Of a stretch of DNA of 64,000 nucleotides, positions 17,235-25,965 are shown piece by piece. Origin of the DNA: Pedobacter namyangjuensis (GTDB lineage Bacteria; Bacteroidota; Bacteroidia; Sphingobacteriales; Sphingobacteriaceae); the NCBI RefSeq assembly GCF_003313325.1, contig NZ_QMHQ01000001.1, positions 1,488,001-1,552,000 of the forward strand. The letters are read 5' to 3'. The notes beneath the pieces are model-generated. The model saw only the letters and a list, made by a program, of their open reading frames with translations. It searched no databases and was not told the origin of the DNA. Both the position numbers and the translations under genes were made by a program. Position 1 is the first letter of the stretch. Each line of letters starts with the position of its first letter.

Positions 17235-19775
17235 ATGAAAAGAATATACCAACTAATATTTTTGCTTTTGATTGGCTTGCCAACAATGGCCCAAATCCGA
17301 AGCGCAGCACCCGCAACTCCATCCTTAAAAGTTAAAGGCCTAAACATAGATTACTTCAGTCCGAAGGAATATATTATTGGTGGAACAACTTTAACTGGAG
17401 CAAAATATTTAGATACTGCAACCATCATCATTTTGTCTAAACTTACCAAAGGCGAAAGCATTGTTTTGCCTGGCGAAGCAACTGCTAATGCTATTAAAAA
17501 CCTTTGGGTGCAAGGATTGTTTGACGATATTCAACTTTCTATCACAAAAATTGAATCTGATACGGTTTATTTTGATATCGAAGTAGTAGAAAGGCCAAGG
17601 TTAACGTCTTTCGAATTTATAGGTTTAAGTAAATCCCAAAAAACGGATATTAATGAAAAACTGGCAGATAAAGCTGGTAAAACCATTATAAACGACAATC
17701 TGTACAATACAACCAGATCTATCATTAGTAAATACATGTTAGAAAAGGGGTATTTCTACACCACAATCGATTTTACTTCTAAAAAAGACGCAAGCCAAGA
17801 GAACAGTGTTATTTTACAGGTTAATGTTGATAAAGGAAAAAGAGTAAAAGTTCAGCGAATTGATTTTACCGGCAACAAAGAATTTAAATCTGCTAAACTT
17901 AGAAAGTTCTTGAAGAAAACTAAGCAACGTGCCTTTTACAAAGTTTTTGGTAGTGGTAAATTCAACAAAGAAAAGTACGAAGAAGATAAATTGGCTCTTG
18001 TTGCAAAAATGCAAGAGAGAGGATATAGAGACGCAACTATTTTAAAAGACAGCATTTATAAGTACAATGATAAAACTGTTGGTATTAAGATAGATGTTTA
18101 CGAAGGTCCGAAATATTACTTTGGTAACGTTAGTTGGGTAGGTAACGCAAAATATTCAACAGAATATTTAGAGCGTGTTTTCGGAATTGAAAAAGGCGAA
18201 CTTTTTAGCGAAGAAAAATTAGAAAAAAAATTACGTGGTAGTGCCAATGGCGATGACGTTTCTAGTGTTTACCTAAATGATGGTTATTTAACGTTTAACA
18301 TAGATCCGGTACAAACCAAAATTTATGGCGATACGGTTGATGTTGAAATGCGTATTTATGAAGGTCCGCAGTACACCAATAACAAAATTACTGTTGTGGG
18401 TAACACCATTACAAACGATAGAGTTGTATTGCGTGAGATTCGTACCAAACCAGGTGATAAATTCTCGAAAGAACTTTTAGTAAGAACAGTACGTGAAATT
18501 GGGGCTTTAGGTAACTTTGATGAATCAAAAACTAATCCAATTCCAAAACCAAATCCTTCAGATGGTACGGTAGATATCGAATACCATGTGGAAGAAAAAC
18601 CTTCAGATCAAATAGAGTTATCAGGTGGTTTTGGTGGTGGCCGTGTAATTGGTACTTTAGGTTTAACGTTTAATAACTTCTCGCTAAAAAACCTTTTTAA
18701 TGGCGAAGCTTACAGGCCGCTTCCAAAAGGAGATGGCCAAAAGTTAAGTTTACGTGGACAAACGAATGGCAAGTTCTACCAATCTTACAGTTTCTCTTTC
18801 TCTGAGCCTTGGTTTGGAGGTAAAAAACCAGTAAGTTTTGGTTTAAGTGCATTTACTTCATTACAATCTAACGGATTAAGAACAGAAGATGCAGGTTTAA
18901 CTAAAATTCGTTTAAATGGTGTTTCGATCAGTTTGGGTAGAAAACTAAAATGGCCAGATAACTGGTTCTCTTTGGTTCACTCTGTTAACTTAAACCAATA
19001 TATTTTAAATAATTACCCAGGTTATTTATTTAGCACAGGTACTTCATACAACTTAAACTTAACGCAAGAAATTGCCAGAGATTCAAGAAATCACAATATT
19101 TTTCCAACGGGTGGGGCATACATCAGATTTACGGTACAGGCTACGCCACCATATTCTTTAATAAATAACGTTAACTATGCAACAGCATCAGATAAAACAC
19201 GTTATAAATTTACAGAGTACCACAAGTGGAAATTTGAATCGCAATGGTTTACAAACGTAGTTGGCAAGTTGGTATTTAAAGCTCAGGCACAGTTTGGTTT
19301 CTTAGGTACTTATAATAGTGCGGTTGGAGAATCAGCATTTGAGCGTTTTAAATTAGGTGGAGATGGTATGCAAGGGTTTGACTTTTTGCAAGGTTCGGAG
19401 CTAATCGCTATGCGTGGTTACTCTAACAACTCGGTTATCCCGGTAGGCGCTAACCCAACAATTGCACAAAGTTCTGGTAGTCCAATCTTCAATAAATACG
19501 TAATGGAGTTAAGGTACCCAGTTATTGCAAGTCAATCAGCTACGGCGTTTGTTACGGCATTTGCAGAAGGTGGTAATACTTGGAATAAGTTTAGCGATTT
19601 TAATCCGTTTAACGTAAGACGTTCGGTTGGTATTGGCGCTAAAATATTTTTACCGATATTTGGTTTATTGGGTATTGATTACGGTTACGGATTTGACAAA
19701 ATTCAAGGTATTCCTGATGCCAACAAAGGACAATTCCACTTTAGTATTGCGCAACAATTGGGAGGATTTAATTAA
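17235..19775 (+). CDS. bamA: Outer-membrane protein assembly factor BamA
   Basis: 846 residues with a signal peptide (1-19, cut after TMA). The N-terminal ~450 residues contain five POTRA-like repeats (for example VFGIEKGELFSEEKLEKKL and VVLREIRTKPGDKFSKELL), and the C-terminal ~380 residues form the Omp85 16-strand barrel, starting near IELSGGFGGGRVIG and ending in FHFSIAQQLGGFN. It inserts beta-barrel proteins into the outer membrane and is essential. Downstream are two periplasmic chaperones of the OmpH/Skp type, its normal neighbours. Confidence 0.95.
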   Translation: MKRIYQLIFLLLIGLPTMAQIRSAAPATPSLKVKGLNIDYFSPKEYIIGGTTLTGAKYLDTATIIILSKLTKGESIVLPGEATANAIKNLWVQGLFDDIQLSITKIESDTVYFDIEVVERPRLTSFEFIGLSKSQKTDINEKLADKAGKTIINDNLYNTTRSIISKYMLEKGYFYTTIDFTSKKDASQENSVILQVNVDKGKRVKVQRIDFTGNKEFKSAKLRKFLKKTKQRAFYKVFGSGKFNKEKYEEDKLALVAKMQERGYRDATILKDSIYKYNDKTVGIKIDVYEGPKYYFGNVSWVGNAKYSTEYLERVFGIEKGELFSEEKLEKKLRGSANGDDVSSVYLNDGYLTFNIDPVQTKIYGDTVDVEMRIYEGPQYTNNKITVVGNTITNDRVVLREIRTKPGDKFSKELLVRTVREIGALGNFDESKTNPIPKPNPSDGTVDIEYHVEEKPSDQIELSGGFGGGRVIGTLGLTFNNFSLKNLFNGEAYRPLPKGDGQKLSLRGQTNGKFYQSYSFSFSEPWFGGKKPVSFGLSAFTSLQSNGLRTEDAGLTKIRLNGVSISLGRKLKWPDNWFSLVHSVNLNQYILNNYPGYLFSTGTSYNLNLTQEIARDSRNHNIFPTGGAYIRFTVQATPPYSLINNVNYATASDKTRYKFTEYHKWKFESQWFTNVVGKLVFKAQAQFGFLGTYNSAVGESAFERFKLGGDGMQGFDFLQGSELIAMRGYSNNSVIPVGANPTIAQSSGSPIFNKYVMELRYPVIASQSATAFVTAFAEGGNTWNKFSDFNPFNVRRSVGIGAKIFLPIFGLLGIDYGYGFDKIQGIPDANKGQFHFSIAQQLGGFN

Positions 19776-19791
19776 TTTGCACCTATCAGAT

Positions 19792-20322
19792 ATGAAAAAA
19801 TATATATTAGCTAGCTTTTTGCTCCTGATTGGATTAGGAGCTTCGGCACAAAAATTTGCTTATGTAGATACGGAGTACATCCTAAAACATTTGCCAGAGT
19901 ACAAATCTGCACAAAGTCAGTTAGAAGGCTTATCTAACCAGTTTCAAAAACAGGTTGATGATAGCTTTGTAGAAATCGACAGGATGTACAGAGCATACCA
20001 AGCAGATCAGGTTTTACTAACCGACGATATGCGTAAGCGTAGAGAAAATGAAATTATTGAACGTGAGAAGAAAGCCAAAGAAGCTCAAAGACAAAAATTT
20101 GGTCCAGAGGGAGAACTTTTCCAAACTAGAACAAAGTTGATAAAACCAATTCAGGACAAAGTTTCTACAGTAATAGCGGAAACCGCAAAAAATAAATTCA
20201 TAGATTTCGTATTCGATAAAAGTAGCGAATCTACTATGATGATTTACGCAAGCAGCAGTTATGATATTAGCAATGATGTAATCCTAAGGTTAGGTTACAA
20301 ACCCGGAACAGTAGTAAAGTAG
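19792..20322 (+). CDS. OmpH/Skp-family periplasmic chaperone, first copy
   Basis: 176 residues from the ATG at 19792; an in-frame upstream extension would overlap bamA and lack a signal peptide, while this start gives MKKYILASFLLLIGLGASAQ, a good secretion signal. The body begins with the family strand KFAYVDTEYILKHLPEYKSAQ, then a long charged coiled coil (~30-120), then IDFVFDKSS. Skp-like trimers hold unfolded outer-membrane proteins. It begins 16 nt after bamA and is followed by a paralogue, a tandem pair conserved in Bacteroidota. Confidence 0.92.
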   Translation: MKKYILASFLLLIGLGASAQKFAYVDTEYILKHLPEYKSAQSQLEGLSNQFQKQVDDSFVEIDRMYRAYQADQVLLTDDMRKRRENEIIEREKKAKEAQRQKFGPEGELFQTRTKLIKPIQDKVSTVIAETAKNKFIDFVFDKSSESTMMIYASSSYDISNDVILRLGYKPGTVVK

Positions 20323-20366
20323 ACAAACACACAAATTATAAAACAATTATTAAGTAAATAGAAAAG

Positions 20367-20939
20367 ATGAGAAAGTTAATTAACGTATTATTTGTAGCGG
20401 CAGGCTTAATCTTAACTGCAAACGTTGCAAATGCACAACAAAAATTTGGACACATTAACTCTGAGGAGATTTACGCAGCTATGCCAGAGGCTAAAGCAGC
20501 ACAAGCAACATTAGAAAGTTTAGCTAAAACTAAGCAAGGTGAGATTGATAAAATGATTACTGAATACCAAGCTAAAATGAAAGCAGCACAGGACAAAGAA
20601 AGAACCTTAAGTGAAGCTAACAAAGAAACTGTTGGTAAAGAACTACAAGCAGCTGGTGTTGAATTACAAGATTTACAAAAAAGAATTGAAGATGCACGTA
20701 CAAAAGCTTCTACAGATATTCAAACTAAACAAGGTGAATTATATCCGCCTATAAATACTAAAGTAGCTACAGCTATGGGCGCAGTTGCTAAAGAAAAAGG
20801 TTTAGCTTACGTATTTGATACTTCGGTATCTCAAGGTTTTAATAACTTGGTTTATTTTGATGGTGGCGAGAACATTACTGCTGCGGTTAAAACTAAATTA
20901 GGTATTTCAGCTACTGCAGCTCCAGCACCAAAAAAATAA
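20367..20939 (+). CDS. OmpH/Skp-family periplasmic chaperone, second copy
   Basis: 190 residues; signal peptide 1-23 (cut after NAQ). It shares the family start KFGHINSEEIYAAMPEAKAAQ, a coiled coil over residues ~45-125 and the C-terminal strand LAYVFDTSVS, ending in an Ala/Pro/Lys tail (TAAPAPKK). Role as for its neighbour: periplasmic chaperone for outer-membrane protein assembly. It is the last gene before a strong terminator that ends the porG-uppS-bamA-ompH operon. Confidence 0.92.
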   Translation: MRKLINVLFVAAGLILTANVANAQQKFGHINSEEIYAAMPEAKAAQATLESLAKTKQGEIDKMITEYQAKMKAAQDKERTLSEANKETVGKELQAAGVELQDLQKRIEDARTKASTDIQTKQGELYPPINTKVATAMGAVAKEKGLAYVFDTSVSQGFNNLVYFDGGENITAAVKTKLGISATAAPAPKK

Positions 20940-20963
20940 TTAGATTTTAATTTAATATCTTTA

Positions 20964-21000
20964 GCGGAATTGGTTTAATTACCAATTCCGCTTTTTTTTT
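20964..21000 (+). terminator. Strong terminator ending the bamA-ompH operon
   Basis: Perfect 11-bp stem GCGGAATTGGT / ACCAATTCCGC with a 6-nt loop, followed by nine T. The T tract ends one base before the murI ATG, leaving no room for a normal leader or ribosome-binding site. Confidence 0.93.
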
Positions 21001-21001
21001 C

Positions 21002-21829
21002 ATGAAAAATAAATTTTCCATAGGAGTTTTCGATTCTGGTTACGGTGGTTTAACGGTTTTTAAATCTATAGCCGAACAATTGCCACAATACAATTATATT
21101 TATTTTGGCGATAATGCCAGATCGCCTTATGGAGACCACTCGTTCGAAACGGTTTATCAATATACATTACAATGTGTAGAATGGCTTTTTGCGCAAGGTT
21201 GCCAATTGGTAATTTTAGCTTGCAATACCGCATCCGCCAAGGCGTTGCGTAGTATTCAACAATTAGATTTGCCAAAAAAATATCCAAACCACAGGGTTTT
21301 AGGCGTGATAAGGCCAACTGCAGAGGTAGTGGGAGATTTTTCTGTGAATAAGAAGATTGGTGTTATGGGAACGCGTGGAACTGTAAATTCAAACTCTTAC
21401 CCGATAGAGATCGGCCATTTTTTTCCTGAGGTAAAAGTTTACCAACAAGCTTGCCCAATGTGGGTGCCCTTGGTAGAAAACAATGAACATTTGGCCGGCG
21501 GTGCCGATTATTTTGTGAATAAGTATGTTATCGAATTGCTTCAGCAAAGCGAGCAAATAGACTGCATACTTTTAGCCTGTACACATTATCCGTTACTTGT
21601 TCCAAAATTAAAAGCCTTTTTGCCAGCACATATTAAATTGCTTTCCCAAGGTGATATTGTAGCAAAAAGCTTAGTCGACTATTTAAGTAGGCATACCGAA
21701 ATCGAAACCAGTTTAGGTAAAGAGCGGAAGAGAAGTTTTTATACCTCTGGTGATGTTAACATATTCAACAAGCAAGCGTCCGTGTTTTTAGGTCAAGAAC
21801 TGCTGGCCTCGCAGGTTAAATTGTCTTAG
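21002..21829 (+). CDS. murI: Glutamate racemase
   Basis: 275 residues. The two catalytic cysteines are C74 (ILACNTASA) and C193 (LLACTHYPLL); the opening IGVFDSGYGGLTVF and YFGDNARSPYG complete the family signature. It makes D-glutamate for peptidoglycan in the cytoplasm. The start is directly after the T tract of the upstream terminator, so translation must rely on read-through, on an RNA starting inside the hairpin, or on a start I did not recognise. It is 2 nt ahead of the next gene. Confidence 0.96.
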   Translation: MKNKFSIGVFDSGYGGLTVFKSIAEQLPQYNYIYFGDNARSPYGDHSFETVYQYTLQCVEWLFAQGCQLVILACNTASAKALRSIQQLDLPKKYPNHRVLGVIRPTAEVVGDFSVNKKIGVMGTRGTVNSNSYPIEIGHFFPEVKVYQQACPMWVPLVENNEHLAGGADYFVNKYVIELLQQSEQIDCILLACTHYPLLVPKLKAFLPAHIKLLSQGDIVAKSLVDYLSRHTEIETSLGKERKRSFYTSGDVNIFNKQASVFLGQELLASQVKLS

Positions 21830-21831
21830 CA

Positions 21832-22281
21832 ATGAAGAATGTTCTTGTTTTTTTCGATGAAGAGAATAATCTGGCAGAGATTGATTTGCTTAAAAACAGC
21901 AATGTTGATGCTCAATTTAATTTTTACGGCTATCGTATAAACGCTAGGGAGCAAATCCAAAACCTGGATTTAGATGAAAACGAAATTTGTATGGTAATAG
22001 TAGGAGAGAGCACACGATTTTTAGCCAGCTCTTTTGTAGCCGATTTACGAAAGGTAATAAATTCGGCCTTGCCGATTTTGTGCTTAAACATAAATGAGTG
22101 TATAGGCTTAGACGAGGCCAACTGCCCTAGGATTTTATGGGATTGTGGCGCAATTCACATGCCTTTTAACAAAGAAAGCTTAATTTATCTTTTGCAGGAA
22201 GTTAACTATCAAGACAGAAACCAAAATAGTAAGGGCTCTTTTCATCTACGCCAACATCCGAGACCATTCGATCTAGAATAG
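21832..22281 (+). CDS. Unrecognised small protein, possibly TIR-like
   Basis: 149 residues, no signal peptide or membrane span. I do not recognise it with certainty. The pattern (hydrophobic strand VLVFFDE, REQIQNLDLDENEICMVIVGESTRF, then SSFVADLRKVINSALPILCLNI and a final AIHMPFNKESLIYLL) recalls the flavodoxin-like TIR/DUF1863 fold, including the V-G-E-S/N-T strand end. The helix position where TIR NADases carry glutamate has aspartate (VADLRK) here. It follows murI by 2 nt, so it is co-transcribed with it. The fold is an inference; a function is not assigned. Confidence 0.55.
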   Translation: MKNVLVFFDEENNLAEIDLLKNSNVDAQFNFYGYRINAREQIQNLDLDENEICMVIVGESTRFLASSFVADLRKVINSALPILCLNINECIGLDEANCPRILWDCGAIHMPFNKESLIYLLQEVNYQDRNQNSKGSFHLRQHPRPFDLE

Positions 22282-22361
22282 CTAAAACGTTATCTTTCAA
22301 TCTGATGACAAAATAGCGTTTAAAAATACATTTTCTATTAGGTTGTAGTATTTTAAAAGGG

Positions 22362-22369
22362 TAAATTTG
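22362..22369 (+). promoter_or_regulatory. -7 box of the PurF-like gene
   Basis: TAAATTTG matches TAnnTTTG, 18 nt before the ATG at 22388. It supports that start, because an upstream in-frame start at 22367 would lie inside the box. Confidence 0.55.
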
Positions 22370-22387
22370 CGGCTCAATCACCAATCA

Positions 22388-24289
22388 ATGAGCGATCAGA
22401 TCAAACACGAATGCGGGATAGCCTTTATCCGCTTGTTAAAACCTCTCTCATACTACCAAGAAAAATACGGTACTGCACTTTACGGCCTAAACAAATTGTA
22501 TTTGTTGATGGAAAAACAGCACAACCGCGGGCAAGATGGAGCTGGTATTGCAACCATTAAATTAGACATGAAACCAGGTAGCAGATACATTAGTCGCTAC
22601 CGTTCTATGGCTCAAAATGCAGTTGCAGACATTTTTGGTTACGTACAAAGCAAGTTTGTAGACATCCAAAATGAAACACCAGAACTGATGAAAGATACCG
22701 AATGGTTAAAGCAGAATGTGAGCTTTATTGGCGAGGTGCTTTTAGGCCATTTACGCTACGGTACGCATGGTAAAAACAGCATTGAAAACTGCCATCCATT
22801 TCTTCGCCAGAATAACTGGATGACCAGGAACTTGGTAATTGCCGGTAATTTTAACATGACAAACGTAGACGAGCTTTTAGAGCAACTTTACGAGCTTGGT
22901 CAGCACCCGAAAGAGAAAGCGGACACGGTTACTGTTTTGGAAAAAATCGGTCATTTCTTAGATGATGAAAATCAGGAATTGTTTGATGAATACAAAAAAG
23001 AAGGATTAAGCAACGTAGATATTACGCATAAAATATCTAATAACTTAAACATGGCAAATATCCTTCGTCGTTCTGCAAAAAACTGGGATGGTGGTTACAC
23101 TATATCTGGTATTGTTGGCAATGGCGATGCTTTTGTAATGAGAGATCCGGCAGGTATTCGTCCGGCATTTTATTATGCTGATGACGAAATTGTAGTTGCA
23201 GCTTCAGAAAGGCCCGCAATTCAAACGGCATTTAACGTACAAATAAAACAGGTTAAAGAAATTGAACCTGGGCATGCGTTAATTGTTAAAAAAGACGGAA
23301 CAGTTACACAAGAAATGTATCGCGAACCATTAGAGAAAAGAGCATGTTCTTTCGAACGTATCTATTTTTCTCGCGGTAGCGATGCCGATATTTATAAAGA
23401 ACGTAAGCAACTTGGAAACTTGTTAATCCCTCAAGTTTTAGGTGCAGTAAAAGAAGATTTGAAAAACACGGTTTTTTCTTTTATCCCAAACACTGCAGAA
23501 GTTTCTTTTTACGGGATGGTTGAAGGTTTACATGAATATGTGAGAAACGTTCAAAAAGACACTTTATTAAATCGTAAGGAAAACCTAAACGAGGAACAAT
23601 TGGAAGCATTGCTTTCTATGGCGCCAAGAGTAGAGAAATTGGCGATTAAAGATGTGAAGCTTCGTACTTTTATTACGCAAGATGCAGATAGAGGCGAGAT
23701 GGTGGCACACGTTTATGATACCACGTACGGCGTAATTAAAAACCACACCGATACACTCGTAGCAGTTGATGATTCGATTGTTCGCGGTACAACGCTTAAA
23801 CAAAGTATCATTAAAATTATCGATAGGTTGCACCCTAAAAAGATTATTATCGTTTCATCTGCACCGCAAATCCGCTACCCAGATTGTTACGGTATTGATA
23901 TGTCTAAAATGGGTCAGTTTGTAGCCTTTGATGCGGCCATTCAACTGTTAAAGGAGCGCAAAATGGAACACATTATCGAAGATGTTTACCAAAAATGTAA
24001 AGCATCTTTATTGTTGCCTAAAGAAGAGATTGTAAATTACGTTAAAGAAATTTATAAGCCGTTTAAGCAACAAGAGATCTCAGATAAAATTGCCGAAATT
24101 ATAACACCAAAAGGTACTGTTGCAGAGGTTGAGGTTATCTATCAAACTTTAGATAATTTGCATATCGCTTGTCCAGACCATAAAGGCGATTGGTATTTCT
24201 CAGGCAATTATCCAACTCCAGGTGGTAACAAAGTAGTAAATAAAGCCTTTGTAAACTGGAAAGAAGGTAATAATCAAAGAGCTTACTAA
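22388..24289 (+). CDS. Amidophosphoribosyltransferase, long Bacteroidota PurF-like form
   Basis: 633 residues from the ATG at 22388. The class II glutamine-amidotransferase domain starts at C9 in KHECGIAF (exposed nucleophile after cleavage of an 8-residue leader), with LRYGTHG and NCHPF following; the phosphoribosyltransferase site is VAVDDSIVRGTTL (~458-470). It makes phosphoribosylamine from PRPP and glutamine, the first purine step. It is about 130 residues longer than Escherichia coli PurF (505), with extra length between the domains and at the C-terminus. A shorter PurF elsewhere in the genome is possible, so no symbol is given. Confidence 0.88.
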   Translation: MSDQIKHECGIAFIRLLKPLSYYQEKYGTALYGLNKLYLLMEKQHNRGQDGAGIATIKLDMKPGSRYISRYRSMAQNAVADIFGYVQSKFVDIQNETPELMKDTEWLKQNVSFIGEVLLGHLRYGTHGKNSIENCHPFLRQNNWMTRNLVIAGNFNMTNVDELLEQLYELGQHPKEKADTVTVLEKIGHFLDDENQELFDEYKKEGLSNVDITHKISNNLNMANILRRSAKNWDGGYTISGIVGNGDAFVMRDPAGIRPAFYYADDEIVVAASERPAIQTAFNVQIKQVKEIEPGHALIVKKDGTVTQEMYREPLEKRACSFERIYFSRGSDADIYKERKQLGNLLIPQVLGAVKEDLKNTVFSFIPNTAEVSFYGMVEGLHEYVRNVQKDTLLNRKENLNEEQLEALLSMAPRVEKLAIKDVKLRTFITQDADRGEMVAHVYDTTYGVIKNHTDTLVAVDDSIVRGTTLKQSIIKIIDRLHPKKIIIVSSAPQIRYPDCYGIDMSKMGQFVAFDAAIQLLKERKMEHIIEDVYQKCKASLLLPKEEIVNYVKEIYKPFKQQEISDKIAEIITPKGTVAEVEVIYQTLDNLHIACPDHKGDWYFSGNYPTPGGNKVVNKAFVNWKEGNNQRAY

Positions 24290-24329
24290 CCATCAAATTT
24301 CCTATAAGGAACTCAGGTTTAAGATAATT

Positions 24330-24367
24330 AAGGGTGAAAACGAAAGTTTTTGCCCTTTTTGTTTTTT
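24330..24367 (+). terminator. Terminator of the PurF-like gene
   Basis: A 12-bp stem (AAGGGTGAAAAC / GTTTTTGCCCTT, two G-T pairs) around a GAAA tetraloop, followed by T-rich sequence. It lies 40 nt after the stop codon. Confidence 0.88.
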
Positions 24368-24436
24368 CAGCCCTGCTTTCCATTACAAGTCCTCCCGCCG
24401 TCGGCAGTTGCGGGCTTTTCATTGCAATCAGGTTTA
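24368..24436 (-). repeat. Dispersed intergenic element, copy 1
   Basis: On the minus strand it reads TAAACCTGATTGCAATGAAA ... TGTAATGGAAAGCAGGGCTG, with a GC-rich hairpin (CCCGC / GCGGG) in the centre. The ends match those of the copies listed below. It starts exactly where the PurF terminator ends. Confidence 0.7.
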
Positions 24437-24561
24437 AAATTAAAGTTTCTGCTTATGGCAAAACCTAGCAATCGCAAAAACAATGCAGAAAACTGCTGGC
24501 AAATTACTGTTCTTAACGAACTTTGCGACCAGCAATTTGTTATGTAAACAAATGACCAATT

Positions 24562-25119
24562 ATGAAAAAGATTTTTTTAGGTTTAGCAATTTGCTTGGGC
24601 TTAGCTTGTACAGAAGCTAAACAAAATAAAATAGAAAATGCAATTGACAAAACTGGCGATAGCTTAAATTCAAAGCTTAATAAGCTTAATGATACGCTTA
24701 ATAAAGTCAAAGAGAATGTTGCCAATAGTATTCCAAAAGTTAAAATTGAGATAGAAAAAACCATTCCAATCAGTTTGCAATGGATCAGTTTTGAGACCCA
24801 AAAACAAGGAAAAGCAACTTTAACAAAATCAGATGATGGCTGGTTTATAATCAAAGGCGAGCAGGAAAACGATAATAATGAATACCTTAAGATTAACGGT
24901 AAAATTAAAAGAACAGATAAATTAACCATTACCTTTGAAGGTACTGTTATAACCTATGTAAAAAGTAATAATGGTGGTGTGCCTTGTGAAAAAAATGGTA
25001 AACAGGTTTTTGCAAAAAAAGGAGATAGAAGTTACTATCGTCTACAAAACATGGAAAACTGTGCGGGTGGCAGATTGTTGGATTATGTTGATCTGTATAA
25101 CCTTGATCAGGTTTTATAG
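24562..25119 (+). CDS. Hypothetical lipoprotein
   Basis: 185 residues. A lipobox (LGLAC, C16) marks a lipid-anchored protein. Residues ~20-70 form a charged amphipathic helix (LNSKLNKLNDTLNKVKENV), and the rest is predicted beta-rich (TLTKSDDGWFIIKGEQ). I do not recognise the family. It ends 1 nt before the stop of the convergent LysE gene, so the two genes share a 1-base gap with no room for a terminator. Confidence 0.75.
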   Translation: MKKIFLGLAICLGLACTEAKQNKIENAIDKTGDSLNSKLNKLNDTLNKVKENVANSIPKVKIEIEKTIPISLQWISFETQKQGKATLTKSDDGWFIIKGEQENDNNEYLKINGKIKRTDKLTITFEGTVITYVKSNNGGVPCEKNGKQVFAKKGDRSYYRLQNMENCAGGRLLDYVDLYNLDQVL

Positions 25120-25120
25120 T

Positions 25121-25744
25121 TTAAGCGTAGTACTGATGGTAAGTTTTATAAATCAACCAAATGGCAAAGCCAATTATAATAACGCCAGCAATCTTGTTCA
25201 ATTTGCGTAGCGCATCTTCCTTTATACGGTAGCGCAGTTTGCTAGAGTAAAAGCTTTTAAAGCCGTCTATTGTTAATTGGGTAGCCATTGCTATAAAAAA
25301 GCAAAACAGTTTTTCTTCTAGCGAAGAGAGCTTTGCGGAGATAATACCGCTAACAATAATCCAAAACATTAGGGTTGATGGTGTTAAAATGCACATCAAA
25401 AAACCCTTTAGCAAGTAGCCACGTTTGCTCACTTTAACAATGCCTTTATCTTGGTAATTGATGGATACTTTAGAATATAGATAGTACACCCCAACGGCCA
25501 AAAGAAAAAAACCTCCGATAATGCCAACGTACTTATCGAAACTTTCTTGGTACACTAAAAACTGGCTTCCGTAAAGTACCAAGCCAATTAGAACAACATC
25601 ACTTATAATTACACCGACTGCTAATGAGAATCCCGCTTTGAAACCTTTTTCTATACTTGTCTTAATCATGGCAAAAAATACCGGACCAGTTAAGAATGAG
25701 GAAATTAGCCCAGCTCCCATACCCAATAAAATCGCTTCGAACAT
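25121..25744 (-). CDS. LysE/RhtB-family exporter
   Basis: 207 residues and six membrane spans. The family opening is LLGMGAGLISSFLTGPVFFAMIKTSIEKGFKAG, where the PxxF.MI.TSI pattern is typical. Members export amino acids such as lysine, threonine or homoserine across the inner membrane; the substrate is not deducible. It converges with the lipoprotein gene and is divergent from the sugar transporter across 221 nt. Confidence 0.85.
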   Translation of the reverse strand: MFEAILLGMGAGLISSFLTGPVFFAMIKTSIEKGFKAGFSLAVGVIISDVVLIGLVLYGSQFLVYQESFDKYVGIIGGFFLLAVGVYYLYSKVSINYQDKGIVKVSKRGYLLKGFLMCILTPSTLMFWIIVSGIISAKLSSLEEKLFCFFIAMATQLTIDGFKSFYSSKLRYRIKEDALRKLNKIAGVIIIGFAIWLIYKTYHQYYA

Positions 25745-25965
25745 TAGCCTATCTATATATTTATGCTAATATGCAATTTTTAAACCTAAAAATAAGTCTT
25801 TTTGGTATTACATTTTTTTAAATTTTCGACTCAAAATCGCTCTTTATGCGTTAAATAGACGGTTATTAAAATTCACTTTGTATGAAGAATACACTTTAGT
25901 AAGCGATAATTTTTATTTATGTTTAGCGAACTAAAATTAATTTAAACTAAATTTTTAATCCAAGC

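Noticed and set aside
19627..19791. Upstream extension of the first OmpH gene
   Set aside because: It overlaps the end of bamA and puts the signal peptide in the middle of the protein; the ATG at 19792 starts a proper signal peptide.
24350..24547. 65-codon reading frame before the lipoprotein gene
   Set aside because: It covers the PurF terminator and a dispersed element, with no protein-like composition or start context.
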